Origin: Paraburkholderia caledonica NBRC 102488
GTDB taxonomy: Bacteria; Pseudomonadota; Gammaproteobacteria; Burkholderiales; Burkholderiaceae
Direction of reading: 5' to 3'
Assembly (NCBI RefSeq): GCF_000685095.1
Contig: NZ_BAYE01000009.1
Coordinates: forward strand, 124,001 to 188,000
Length of the DNA stretch: 64,000 nt
Below are positions 26,290-35,200 of this stretch, piece after piece. Numbering within the stretch: the first letter of the stretch is position 1; every line of letters starts with the position of its first letter. Position numbers and translations under genes: made by a program. Below the pieces are notes generated by a model. That model was not told the DNA's origin. It ran no database searches and was given only the letters and a program-made list of their open reading frames with translations.

Positions 26290-26725
26290 GTCGTACTCGC
26301 GTCGGTGACTTCTTGCGTTGCGGGCTCGGTTTTTCAGGCGATAAGCTGGACCGGCCTGCAATGCGAAACTATGCGCTTTGCGGTCGAGATCTATGCGTGT
26401 ACGAAGCCTACGCCCGTTGCTGCCGTGACGCATCTTGCGTGATTGGGCCGCGCATTCACGTACCGTTGTAGGTTCCCGCATGCGGAGTGCAATGAGCACG
26501 ATCAATGACAGGAATGAACGACGGCTGCGTGCGCCTGCTAGTCACATAACACGTGAACGAAGCGGGCAAAACGCGAAGTGCCGGATAGAAACAGGGATGC
26601 AAACCAGAAGCGCGCGGGAAGCGCAGAACGAAAGCGCAAAAGAATCAGGACAGCGACAACGCCCAACAGCACATGAAGCAACGCAGCACCAAGGACAACC
26701 CGCGCCGACAACTCAAGCCAAGCGT
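26290..26725. other. Intergenic region upstream of the DUF1501 gene
   Basis: About 435 bases with no recognised gene and no DUF1800 partner. The right half is strongly purine-rich on the plus strand. On the minus strand it holds a 57-codon frame from a TTG (26538-26711) encoding one long hydrophobic segment. I see no terminator. Confidence 0.45.
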
Positions 26726-27052
26726 CTACCGTTTGTAAAGCTCGCGGACAGCGTCTTCGATGTGCTGTCTCAACAAACGACGTTCGTCTGGCGTCATATG
26801 TCCGTCACGCCGACGTTGATCGAGATCGGGGGGAACTGCCGTACGCAACATGGCGTCTGATGCAGGGCGCTCGACGTTAGAACTGTGACGGCTTGCCCTT
26901 GAGTTGCCTGCCCTGGACGCGCGCTCGCTCGCAGCTCTGTCGGCCGAAGGCTGGGCGTGGGCGAGCGTCGGTCCCAATGTGCCTGCGAGTGTACCGGCAA
27001 CCGCCAGTGCAATCACGCTCAGGCGCACATTCGGCCAGACCCCTCCCTTCAT
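26726..27052 (-). CDS. Small exported protein divergent from ompR
   Basis: A 108-residue protein starting at MKGGVWPN. A signal peptide (LSVIALAVAGTLAGTL) is cleaved near ALAHAQ. The mature part is hydrophilic and Arg/Ser/Ala rich, ending in MTPDERRLLRQHIEDAVREL, a short predicted helix. No known domain is recognised. It is transcribed away from ompR with about 240 bp between starts, so the two may share control. A role in envelope stress would be a guess from position only. Confidence 0.65.
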   Translation of the reverse strand: MKGGVWPNVRLSVIALAVAGTLAGTLGPTLAHAQPSADRAASERASRAGNSRASRHSSNVERPASDAMLRTAVPPDLDQRRRDGHMTPDERRLLRQHIEDAVRELYKR

Positions 27053-27221
27053 GTTGTTCCCTTCGTGGCGCGGCAACCGGCTACCTCAAATGCGTATGAC
27101 AAACCCGGTAACGAGCCGGGCGCGTGGGTTTTAGTCGAGTGAAGTATCCACCGAACAGCCGCATTCCGTAAAGGAGTCTAACTGCCACCGCTTTACGTCG
27201 TGCCACAGTGCGGGTAAATTT

Positions 27222-27237
27222 TGTAACCGACTGTAAC
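27222..27237 (+). promoter_or_regulatory. Candidate OmpR-type direct-repeat site upstream of ompR
   Basis: TGTAAC occurs at 27222-27227 and 27232-27237, exactly one helical turn apart. OmpR-family regulators bind tandem half-sites with 10-bp periodicity. A weaker GTAA lies 9 bp upstream. The pair is 54 bp before the start and could mediate autoregulation. Confidence 0.4.
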
Positions 27238-27290
27238 TCGATAAATGATGCGAACGCGCACCACTTTCTAATCGCGCTAAGATGCCGACC

Positions 27291-28016
27291 ATGGAAACTA
27301 AAAACCCTTCGAAAATCCTCGTCGTCGACGACGATCCGCGACTGCGCGATCTGCTGCGCCGTTACCTCGGCGAGCAAGGCTTCAACGTGTACGTAGCCGA
27401 GAACGCGCCATCCATGAACAAGCTCTGGGTGCGTGAGCGGTTCGATCTGCTGGTGCTCGACCTCATGCTGCCGGGCGAGGACGGCCTTTCCATCTGCCGG
27501 CGCCTGCGCGGCAGCAACGACCGTACGCCGATCATCATGTTGACGGCCAAGGGCGAAGACGTCGACCGTATCGTCGGCCTTGAAATGGGTGCGGACGACT
27601 ATCTGCCGAAGCCGTTCAATCCGCGCGAACTCGTCGCGCGCATTCACGCGGTGTTGCGCCGTCAGTCGCCGTCCGAACTGCCGGGCGCGCCGTCAGAAAC
27701 TACCGAAGTCTTCGAGTTCGGCGAGTTCGCGCTGAATCTCGCCACCCGCACGCTTACCAAGGCCGGCCAGGAAATTCCGCTGACCACGGGCGAGTTCTCC
27801 GTGCTCAAGGTGTTCGCGCGTCATCCGCGCCAGCCGCTGTCGCGTGAAAAGCTGATGGAACTGGCTCGCGGCCGCGAGTACGAAGTGTTCGACCGCAGCC
27901 TCGACGTGCAGATTTCCCGTCTGCGCAAGCTGATTGAACCCGACCCGGGCAGCCCGCGCTTCATCCAGACCGTTTGGGGTCTCGGCTACGTGTTCATTCC
28001 CGACGGCGCGGCCTGA
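27291..28016 (+). CDS. ompR: OmpR response regulator
   Basis: A 241-residue OmpR/PhoB-type regulator. The receiver begins KILVVDDDPRLRDLLRRYL, with acidic residues Asp13-15, phosphoacceptor Asp57 (LVLDLMLPGEDGLS) and the conserved KPFNPRELVARI. This is very close to E. coli OmpR throughout. The C-terminal winged helix has LTTGEFSVLKVFARHP and FDRSLDVQISRLRKLIE with the final IQTVWGLGYVF. It controls envelope and osmotic genes with EnvZ, encoded 47 bp downstream. I prefer the second ATG (METKNPSK) because the first (27282) lacks room for a ribosome site. Confidence 0.95.
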   Translation: METKNPSKILVVDDDPRLRDLLRRYLGEQGFNVYVAENAPSMNKLWVRERFDLLVLDLMLPGEDGLSICRRLRGSNDRTPIIMLTAKGEDVDRIVGLEMGADDYLPKPFNPRELVARIHAVLRRQSPSELPGAPSETTEVFEFGEFALNLATRTLTKAGQEIPLTTGEFSVLKVFARHPRQPLSREKLMELARGREYEVFDRSLDVQISRLRKLIEPDPGSPRFIQTVWGLGYVFIPDGAA

Positions 28017-28063
28017 GTTTGTTCACACCTCCTGCTTTTGTTTTCAGATAAGAAGAAGGGCCC

Positions 28064-29413
28064 ATGCGGATCGACCGGCGCCTCCTGACGCTCGCGTTCG
28101 GCGGCCTTTTCTGGCGGACCTTTCTGTTGATCGCGCTGCTGATCGCAGTGAGTCTCGCCGCGTGGTTCCAGAGCTTCCGGGTGATCGAACGCGAGCCGCG
28201 CGCGCAGCGCGTGGCGTTGCAGCTCGTCGCGATCGTGAAGCTCACGCGCACCGCACTCCTCTATTCCGATCCCGATCTGCGGCGCGCTTTGCTGCAAGAT
28301 CTGGAAAGCAACGAAGGGGTGCGCGTGTACCCGCGCGAAACAACCGACAAGTACAAACTCCAGCCCGACGAGTCGCTGAACCGGCTGATCGAACACGACA
28401 TTCGCGGCCGGCTCGGCGACGACACGGTAATCGCGCAAAGCGTCAACGACATACCCGGCGTCTGGATCAGCTTCAAGATCGACGACGACGATTACTGGGT
28501 CGCACTCGACCGCGATCAGCTCGACAACGCGACGGGCCTGCAATGGGCCGGCTGGGGCGTGTTCGCGCTCGCGCTGTCGCTCTTTGGCGCCGCCTTCATC
28601 ACGAGTCTCGTGAATCGCCCGTTCGCCCGTCTCGCGATGGCCGCGCGCAAGGTCGGCTCCGGGCAGTCGCCGGAACCGCTGCCCGAGCGCGGCATGGGCG
28701 TGGCTGCTGAAACTAATCGCAGTTTCAACCAGATGGTTCAGGACCTCGAACAGCTCGAGGCCGACCGCGCGCTGATGCTCGCCGGCATTTCGCATGACCT
28801 GCGCACGCCGCTCGCACGGCTGCGGCTCGAAACGGAAATGAGTCCGTCGGACCAGAGCACCAAAGACGCAATGGTCGACGACATAGAGCAGATGGACATG
28901 ATCATCGGCCGCTTTCTCGACTACGCGCGCCCTGTGCAACGCGTGCCGGAACCCGTCGATCTGTCCGTGATCGCGAGCGAGCTCGCTGCGCGCATGCAAA
29001 GCGAGGACAGCATGCGGCTGATTACGCGGCTCGCGCCGTCGGCGGTGATCGAAGCCGACGAAACGGATATGCGGCGCGTCGTCGGCAATCTGCTGGAGAA
29101 CGCGCGCAAGTACGGTTTGAGCGATGGCGACGGTATCCCGCACGTGATCCTGGAAACGCGTGTCTCGCATTCGCGCGTGGAACTGTCGGTGGTGGACGAA
29201 GGCCCCGGTATTCCGGAAGATCAGCTGGCGCTCGTCACACGCCCCTTCTATCGCGTGAATTCGGCGCGCACTCAGGCGAACGGAACGGGTCTTGGCATGG
29301 CGATCGTGCAGCGGCTCGTCGGCCGTTATCGGGGCGCCTTGCGGTTGCGTAATCGCACGCCCGGTCCGGGCCTGGAAGTCACGATCGAGTTCCCGCTCGC
29401 CAAGGGTGCCTAA
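28064..29413 (+). CDS. envZ: EnvZ osmosensor histidine kinase
   Basis: A 449-residue inner-membrane kinase. TM1 (FWRTFLLIALLIAVSLAAWF) lies near residues 17-38 and TM2 (WGVFALALSLFGAAFITSL) near 163-181, with a periplasmic loop of about 120 residues between, then HAMP. The H-box is LAGISHDLRTPLARLRLE with phosphorylated His244. The ATPase domain has N-box NLLENARKYG, G1 VDEGPGIP, and G2 GTGLGMAIVQRL. EnvZ phosphorylates and dephosphorylates OmpR. AGAAGAAGGG lies just before the ATG, and the gene probably forms an operon with ompR. Confidence 0.95.
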   Translation: MRIDRRLLTLAFGGLFWRTFLLIALLIAVSLAAWFQSFRVIEREPRAQRVALQLVAIVKLTRTALLYSDPDLRRALLQDLESNEGVRVYPRETTDKYKLQPDESLNRLIEHDIRGRLGDDTVIAQSVNDIPGVWISFKIDDDDYWVALDRDQLDNATGLQWAGWGVFALALSLFGAAFITSLVNRPFARLAMAARKVGSGQSPEPLPERGMGVAAETNRSFNQMVQDLEQLEADRALMLAGISHDLRTPLARLRLETEMSPSDQSTKDAMVDDIEQMDMIIGRFLDYARPVQRVPEPVDLSVIASELAARMQSEDSMRLITRLAPSAVIEADETDMRRVVGNLLENARKYGLSDGDGIPHVILETRVSHSRVELSVVDEGPGIPEDQLALVTRPFYRVNSARTQANGTGLGMAIVQRLVGRYRGALRLRNRTPGPGLEVTIEFPLAKGA

Positions 29414-29511
29414 GAGAATCGCGGCCGGCGTCGATAACACAGCGCACGTCGGCCACGCACGACCCACGCACTCTCAATGCCCGCTCCGTTGAATAATAAC
29501 TATCCGGGTTG

Positions 29512-29554
29512 TTAGAAAAAAACTATTGAGGCGATAGTTCAATAGAGCTATAGT
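29512..29554 (+). promoter_or_regulatory. ahpC promoter with OxyR-type operator
   Basis: Quarter-sites spaced by exactly 7 bases read TTAG-N7-CTAT-N7-ATAG-N7-GAGC (29512-29548); the first three match the OxyR consensus ATAG-N7-CTAT-N7-ATAG-N7-CTAT with one mismatch, and the fourth is lost. A sigma70 promoter overlaps it: TTGAGG (29526-29531), 17 bp, TATAGT (29549-29554). Overlap with the -35 fits OxyR activation. Confidence 0.72.
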
Positions 29555-29633
29555 GAAAAGCCTGTCACGCGCTCGTGATGACGCGCTGGTAGCCTCAGCA
29601 TGCTTTTTTTCCAACACACGAAGGAGCACTCGC

Positions 29634-30182
29634 ATGAAAACCGTTGGCGACAAACTCGAAGCGTTCACCGTCACCGCTGCCAAGCCTGGCTTCAACAATC
29701 ACGAGGAAAACGGCGCCTCGGCGTTCGAAGAAATCACGGAGCAGTCGTTCCCGGGCAAGTGGAAAATCATCTACTTCTACCCGAAGGATTTCACGTTCGT
29801 GTGTCCCACGGAAATCGTCGAGTTCGGCAAGCTGGCGAAAGACTTCGAAGAGCGCGACGCCGTGCTGCTAGGCGGCAGCGTCGACAATGAATTTGTGAAG
29901 CTCGCGTGGCGCCGCGAGCATAAGGACCTGAGCAAGCTGAACCACTATTCGTTCGGCGACGTGAAGGGCGAGTTGATCGACCAGCTCGGCGTGCGCGACA
30001 AGGAAGCGGGCGTGGCGCTACGTGCAACGTTCATCGTCGATCCGGACAACACGATCCAGCACGTGTCGGTCAACAACCTGAACGTCGGCCGCAATCCGGA
30101 AGAAGTGCTGCGTATTCTCGACGGCTTGCAGACGGACGAACTGTGTCCGTGCAACCGTGCAGTCGGCGGCGCAACGCTGTAA
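29634..30182 (+). CDS. ahpC: Alkyl hydroperoxide reductase C (2-Cys peroxiredoxin)
   Basis: A 182-residue peroxiredoxin that reduces hydrogen peroxide, organic peroxides and peroxynitrite. The peroxidatic Cys57 is in YPKDFTFVCPTEIVEF, and the C-terminal DELCPCNRAVGG carries Cys171 and Cys173, so a CxC pair holds the resolving cysteine. This resembles the AhpC partnered by AhpD in mycobacteria rather than the AhpF-linked type. The start has an AAGGAG site 8 bp upstream. It is preceded by an OxyR-like promoter and followed by a terminator-like hairpin and ahpD. Confidence 0.95.
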   Translation: MKTVGDKLEAFTVTAAKPGFNNHEENGASAFEEITEQSFPGKWKIIYFYPKDFTFVCPTEIVEFGKLAKDFEERDAVLLGGSVDNEFVKLAWRREHKDLSKLNHYSFGDVKGELIDQLGVRDKEAGVALRATFIVDPDNTIQHVSVNNLNVGRNPEEVLRILDGLQTDELCPCNRAVGGATL

Positions 30183-30197
30183 GCCGTGCCGGCCCGA

Positions 30198-30232
30198 GCC
30201 CGCCACGCTTGAAAAAGCCGCGGGCTTTTTTA
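30198..30232 (+). terminator. Terminator/attenuator between ahpC and ahpD
   Basis: AGCCCGC (30198-30204) pairs with GCGGGCT (30221-30227) around a 16-base loop and runs into six Ts. Partial read-through would make ahpC transcripts exceed ahpD. Confidence 0.7.
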
Positions 30233-30256
30233 TCGACAACCCGATAGGAGATGACA

Positions 30257-30775
30257 ATGGAGTTCTTGTCTTCCATTAAGGCCCTCATACCCGACTACGC
30301 GAAAGACATCCGCCTGAACCTGGACGGCACGATTGCGCGTTCATCGCTCGAAGGCAACGACGCGGTCGGCGTCGCGCTGGCCGCCGCCTTCGCCGCCAAA
30401 AGCAACGCAATCGTCAACGCAATTCGCAACGCGGGCGTGCTCTCTCCCGAAGAGACGAACGGCGCGTTGACGGCCGCCGCGTTGATGGGCATGAACAACG
30501 TCTGGTATCCGTATGTCGAGATGGCGGAGAACGCGGATCTGAAATCGCAACCGGCGCAGTTACGCATGAACGCCTATGCGTCGCACGGCGGCGTGGACAA
30601 ACGGCGCTTCGAAATGTACGCGCTGGCCGCTTCGATCATCGGCAAGTGTCACTTCTGCGTGAAGTCGCACTTCGACACGTTGATTGCCGAAGGCATGAGC
30701 TCGACGCAGTTGCGCGACGTGGGTCGCATCGCGGCAGTGGTCAATGCGGCTGCGCAGTGCATTGCCGCTGAATAA
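30257..30775 (+). CDS. ahpD: Alkyl hydroperoxide reductase AhpD
   Basis: A 172-residue AhpD-like carboxymuconolactone-decarboxylase-fold disulfide reductase. The catalytic CxxC is Cys131/Cys134 in GKCHFCVKSHFD, with the His two to four residues after, and the Glu upstream (FEMYALAASIIGKC) of the proton-relay system. In mycobacteria AhpD passes electrons from lipoyl proteins to AhpC; the AhpC-AhpD pair here suggests the same. An AGGAG lies 8 bp before this ATG; a second ATG 6 bp earlier is too close to the ribosome site. Confidence 0.93.
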   Translation: MEFLSSIKALIPDYAKDIRLNLDGTIARSSLEGNDAVGVALAAAFAAKSNAIVNAIRNAGVLSPEETNGALTAAALMGMNNVWYPYVEMAENADLKSQPAQLRMNAYASHGGVDKRRFEMYALAASIIGKCHFCVKSHFDTLIAEGMSSTQLRDVGRIAAVVNAAAQCIAAE

Positions 30776-30895
30776 GCTACCGGCTTGCGGGTTTGCCTCG
30801 CCTTGACCGTGGGCAGTGGGGCAGCGACCCAGCGGCGCAGCGGCGCGCTTAGCCGCCGCCGCGCGCCACCTGATGCGTCAATGCCAACGGGTGCA

Positions 30896-31375
30896 TCAGC
30901 CCTTGATCAGCAACACCACGGCTTGCGCTTCTATGCCCTCGCCTCGGCCGAGATAGCCGAGCTTCTCATTGGTCTTGGCTTTCACATTGACCTTGTCCGT
31001 CGGCAGGCCGAGGTCGGCAGCAATGTTCGCGCGCATGCCTTCGATATGCGGTGCGAGCTTGGGCGCCTGCGCCACCACGCTGCTGTCCACGTTCCCAATC
31101 GCGAAGCCCGCTGCCTTCACGCGAGCCACGCATTCGCGCAGCAAAACGCGGCTGTCGGCGCCGGCGAACTTCGCATCCGTATCGGAGAAGTGACGGCCGA
31201 TATCGCCCATCGCGGCGGCGCCGAACAGAGCGTCGGTGATCGCGTGCAACAGCACGTCGGCATCCGAATGGCCGAGCAAGCCGCGCTCGTACGGAATCGT
31301 CACGCCGCCAATAATCAACGGACGCCCCGGCACCAGCGCATGCACGTCATACCCTTGCCCAATTCTGAAATCCAT
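30896..31375 (-). CDS. ispF: 2-C-methyl-D-erythritol 2,4-cyclodiphosphate synthase
   Basis: A 159-residue trimeric enzyme of the non-mevalonate isoprenoid pathway, releasing CMP to form the cyclodiphosphate. It has zinc ligands Asp10 and His12 (IGQGYDVHAL) and His44 (GHSDADVLLHAITDALFG), plus the GDIGRHFSDTD segment and C-terminal KTNEKLGYLGRGEGIEA. The start reads MDFRIGQG; the upstream frame extension overlaps ispD and is unlikely. It lies 45 bp after ispD on the minus strand, the usual ispDF pair. Confidence 0.96.
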   Translation of the reverse strand: MDFRIGQGYDVHALVPGRPLIIGGVTIPYERGLLGHSDADVLLHAITDALFGAAAMGDIGRHFSDTDAKFAGADSRVLLRECVARVKAAGFAIGNVDSSVVAQAPKLAPHIEGMRANIAADLGLPTDKVNVKAKTNEKLGYLGRGEGIEAQAVVLLIKG

Positions 31376-31420
31376 CTGCGTCAAGTCCTCAAGTCCGTTC
31401 ACTAAAAATGAAATCACTCA

Positions 31421-32134
31421 TCACGATGCCGAAGTGCGCAGCAGAATAGCCTCGGCGAGATCGAAGTCTTCTGGATACGTCACCTTGAAGTTTCGCAAGC
31501 TGCCTTGCACCAGCTTCGGCGCATGCCCGGCCCATTCGATTGCGCTCGCTTCGTCGGTCAGGTCGTGGCCGTCGGCCTGCGCGCGCAAGATCGCTTCGCG
31601 CAACATTCCGATGCGGAACATCTGCGGCGTTTGCGCCTGCCACAAGCCGTCGCGCGATTCGGTGCGGGCAATGCGTCCGTCCGCCGATGCCTTGTCGATG
31701 CGCTTTAACGTGTCCGCAACCGGCAACGCCATGATGCCGCCTACCGCATCGTCCCTGAGCGCGCCCGTCAGCGTGCGGATCAGGTGAGGCGTGATGCCCG
31801 GCCGCGCCGCGTCGTGCACGAGCACCCAGTCGTCGTCGCGCGCGTTGAATTCGGTGAGCGCATGCAGGCCGTTGAGCACCGACGCCTGGCGCGACGCCCC
31901 GCCGCACCGGCGCACAGCGAAACGCAAGCCGCCGAAGCGGCGCGCGTCGAAGTGCTGGTCGTCAGGCGCGATCACGACGAGCGTCTGTGCGAACTCACTG
32001 CAGGCGTCGAACGCGGCGAGCGAATAATGCAACATGTCGCGGCCGGCCACAGTGCGATATTGTTTGGGCATCGCGGCGCCGGAACGGCTGCCGCTGCCTG
32101 CGCACGGAATCAGGGCAAATAGACGGGAAGTCAC
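31421..32134 (-). CDS. ispD: 2-C-methyl-D-erythritol 4-phosphate cytidylyltransferase
   Basis: A 237-residue nucleotidyltransferase that makes CDP-methylerythritol from MEP and CTP. The N-terminal nucleotide loop is ALIPCAGSGSRSGAAMPKQY, followed by WVLVHDAARPGI, VADTLKR and the WQAQTPQMFR segment, with TDEASAIEWAG near the end. A GTG start (VTSRLFAL) is chosen as the first codon that fits the family N-terminus. It is divergent from mfd with 120 bp between, and upstream of ispF. Confidence 0.94.
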   Translation of the reverse strand: MTSRLFALIPCAGSGSRSGAAMPKQYRTVAGRDMLHYSLAAFDACSEFAQTLVVIAPDDQHFDARRFGGLRFAVRRCGGASRQASVLNGLHALTEFNARDDDWVLVHDAARPGITPHLIRTLTGALRDDAVGGIMALPVADTLKRIDKASADGRIARTESRDGLWQAQTPQMFRIGMLREAILRAQADGHDLTDEASAIEWAGHAPKLVQGSLRNFKVTYPEDFDLAEAILLRTSAS

Positions 32135-32254
32135 GAGTGCGGATGCCGCGAGGTCAAAGTAAAGGACGGATTTTATAATAGGTCCTTCGCATCCACGCCC
32201 CGACACGCGTAAACTTGGCCGTTCGTGTGAGCCCGAGGCCGCCTTTTCTCTTCT

Positions 32255-35200
32255 ATGCCAGACATCGCCGCATCATCGCAGTACTCCCCGCCCGTCGCGC
32301 TCGTTAAAGCCGGCCAGCGTTTCGCCTTCGACGGCACGCACGGCTCGTCCGACGCGCTGCTGATCGCCCGCTACCATCTCGCCTACCGTGAGAAGGTGCC
32401 GCTACTCGCCGTCGTGTGCGAAAGCGCCGTGGACGCGCAGCGCCTGTCGCAGGAAATCGGTTTCTTCGCGCCGCAGGCGCGCGTGCGTCTGTTGCCCGAC
32501 TGGGAAACGCTGCCTTACGACACTTTTTCGCCGCACCAGGATCTCGTTTCCGAGCGCCTCGCCACGCTGCACGATCTCGGCGAAGGCCGTTGCGACATCC
32601 TGCTCGTGCCCGCCACCACGGCGTTGTACCGGATGCCGCCGGCGTCGTTTCTCGCGGCCTACACATTCTCGTTCTCGCAGGGCGAGCGCCTCGACGAGGC
32701 GAAGCTGAAAGCCCAACTGACACTGGCCGGCTACGAACACGTGAGCCAGGTGGTGCGTCCAGGCGAGTACTGCGTGCGCGGCTCGCTGCTCGACCTTTAT
32801 CCAATGGGTTCGCCGTTGCCCTACCGGATCGACCTGTTCGACGACCAGGTCGACTCGATCCGCGCGTTCGACCCCGACACGCAGCGCAGCCTGTATCCGG
32901 TGAAAGACGTGCGCCTGCTGCCTGGCCGCGAGTTTCCGTTCGACGAAGCCGCGCGCACCGCGTTTCGCAGCCGCTGGCGCGAGACCTTCGAAGGTGATCC
33001 GAGCCGCGCGTCGATCTATAAGGACATCGGTAACGGCGTGCCGTCGGCGGGCATCGAATATTATTTGCCACTTTTCTTCGACGACACCGCCACGCTGTTC
33101 CACTATTTGCCGCAAGGCGCGCAGCTGGCGTTCATCGGCGATCTGGACGCCGCGATCCGGCGCTTTGGCAACGACACCAAGCAGCGCTACAACTTCCTGT
33201 CGCACGACCGCGACCGGCCCATTCTCGAGCCGCAGCGCCTGTTCCTGTCGGACGAAGACTTCTTCACGCTCGCGAAACCGTTCGCGCGGCTCGTGCTGCC
33301 GGCCAACGCGGGCGGCGGCTGGTCCACGCCGCTGCCGAATCTCGCGATCGACCGTCACGCGGAAGATCCCGTATCGGCGTTGCGCACCTACCTCGACACC
33401 ACGCCGAACCGCGTCCTGTTCGCCGCCGAATCGGCGGGGCGGCGCGAAACGCTGTTGCAACTGCTCGCGGACAACCATCTGAAGCCCGCGTCGAGCGACA
33501 GCTTCCAGGACTGGCTGACGGGCGACGCGCCTTTTTCGCTGGGCGTCGCACCGCTCGCGAACGGCTTTGCGGTGCCCGTGGACGGCATTGCGGTCATCAC
33601 CGAAACCGAGCTTTACGGGCCGCTCGCGCGGCGCGCCGGTCGTCGCCGCCAGGAACAGGCGAGCAACGTCGATTCGATGGTGCGCGACCTGTCGGAACTC
33701 AAGGTCGGCGATCCAGTCGTGCATTCGCAGCACGGCATAGGCCGTTACATGGGCCTCGTCACCATGGATCTCGGCGAAGGCGAGACTGAGTTTCTGCATC
33801 TCGAATACGCGGGCGACAGCAAGCTCTATGTGCCGGTCGCGCAGTTGCACGTGATCTCGCGCTACAGCGGTGCCGATCCCGAAAGCGCGCCGTTGCATTC
33901 GCTCGGCTCGGGTCAATGGGAAAAGGCCAAACGCAAGGCCGCGCAGCAGATTCGCGACACCGCCGCCGAACTGCTCAATCTGTACGCGCGCCGCGCCGCG
34001 CGTTCGGGCCACGCGTTCGCGCTCGAACCGAAAGACTACGTGAAGTTCGCCGAGAGCTTCGGCTTCGAGGAAACGCCCGACCAGGCCGCGGCTATCGCAG
34101 CCGTGATCGGCGACATGACGAGCGGCAAACCAATGGACCGCCTCGTTTGTGGCGACGTGGGCTTCGGCAAGACTGAAGTCGCGCTGCGGGCGGCGTTCAT
34201 TGCCGTCATGGGCGGCAAGCAGGTCGCGCTGCTCTCGCCCACTACGCTGCTCGCCGAACAGCACACGCAGACTTTCACGGACCGCTTCTCCGACTGGCCC
34301 GTGCGAATCGCCGAACTGTCGCGCTTCAAGTCGACCAAGGAAGTCAACGCGGCGATCCAGCAGATCAACGAAGGCAGCGTCGACATTGTGATCGGCACGC
34401 ACAAACTGCTGTCGTCGGACGTGCAGTTCAAGCGGCTCGGACTCGTGATCATCGACGAGGAACACCGCTTCGGCGTGCGGCAGAAAGAGGCGCTCAAGGC
34501 GTTGCGCGCCGAAGTGGATGTTCTCACGCTCACCGCCACGCCGATCCCGCGTACGCTCGGCATGGCGCTCGAAGGCCTGCGCGACTTTTCTGTTATCGCG
34601 ACCGCACCGCAAAAGCGTCTGGCGATCAAAACGTTCGTGCGTCGCGAGGAAGAAAGCGTGATTCGCGAAGCGATGTTGCGCGAACTGAAGCGCGGCGGCC
34701 AGGTGTACTTCCTGCACAACGAAGTCGAGACGATCGAGAATCGCCGGCAAATGCTCGAAGCGCTCGTACCGGAGGCACGCATCGCGGTCGCACACGGGCA
34801 GATGCACGAGCGTGAACTCGAACGCGTGATGCGTGACTTCGTCGCTCAGCGTGCGAACGTGTTGCTGTGCACGACGATTATCGAAACCGGCATCGACGTG
34901 CCGAGCGCGAACACGATCCTGATTCATCGCTCGGACAAGTTCGGCCTCGCGCAACTGCATCAACTGCGCGGGCGCGTGGGACGCTCGCATCACCAGGCGT
35001 ACGCGTATCTGCTCGTGCACGATCCGCAAGGGCTGACCAAGCAGGCGCAACGCCGTCTGGAAGCGATCCAGCAGATGGAAGAACTCGGCTCGGGCTTCTA
35101 TCTGGCCATGCACGATCTCGAGATTCGCGGCACGGGCGAAGTGCTTGGCGACAAGCAGTCGGGTGAGATTCACGAGATCGGCTTTCAGCTTTACACCGAC

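Noticed and set aside
26435..26860. 141-codon plus-strand frame in the DUF1501 upstream gap
   Set aside because: Runs antisense into the small exported protein gene, with Gln/Arg low complexity and no motifs.
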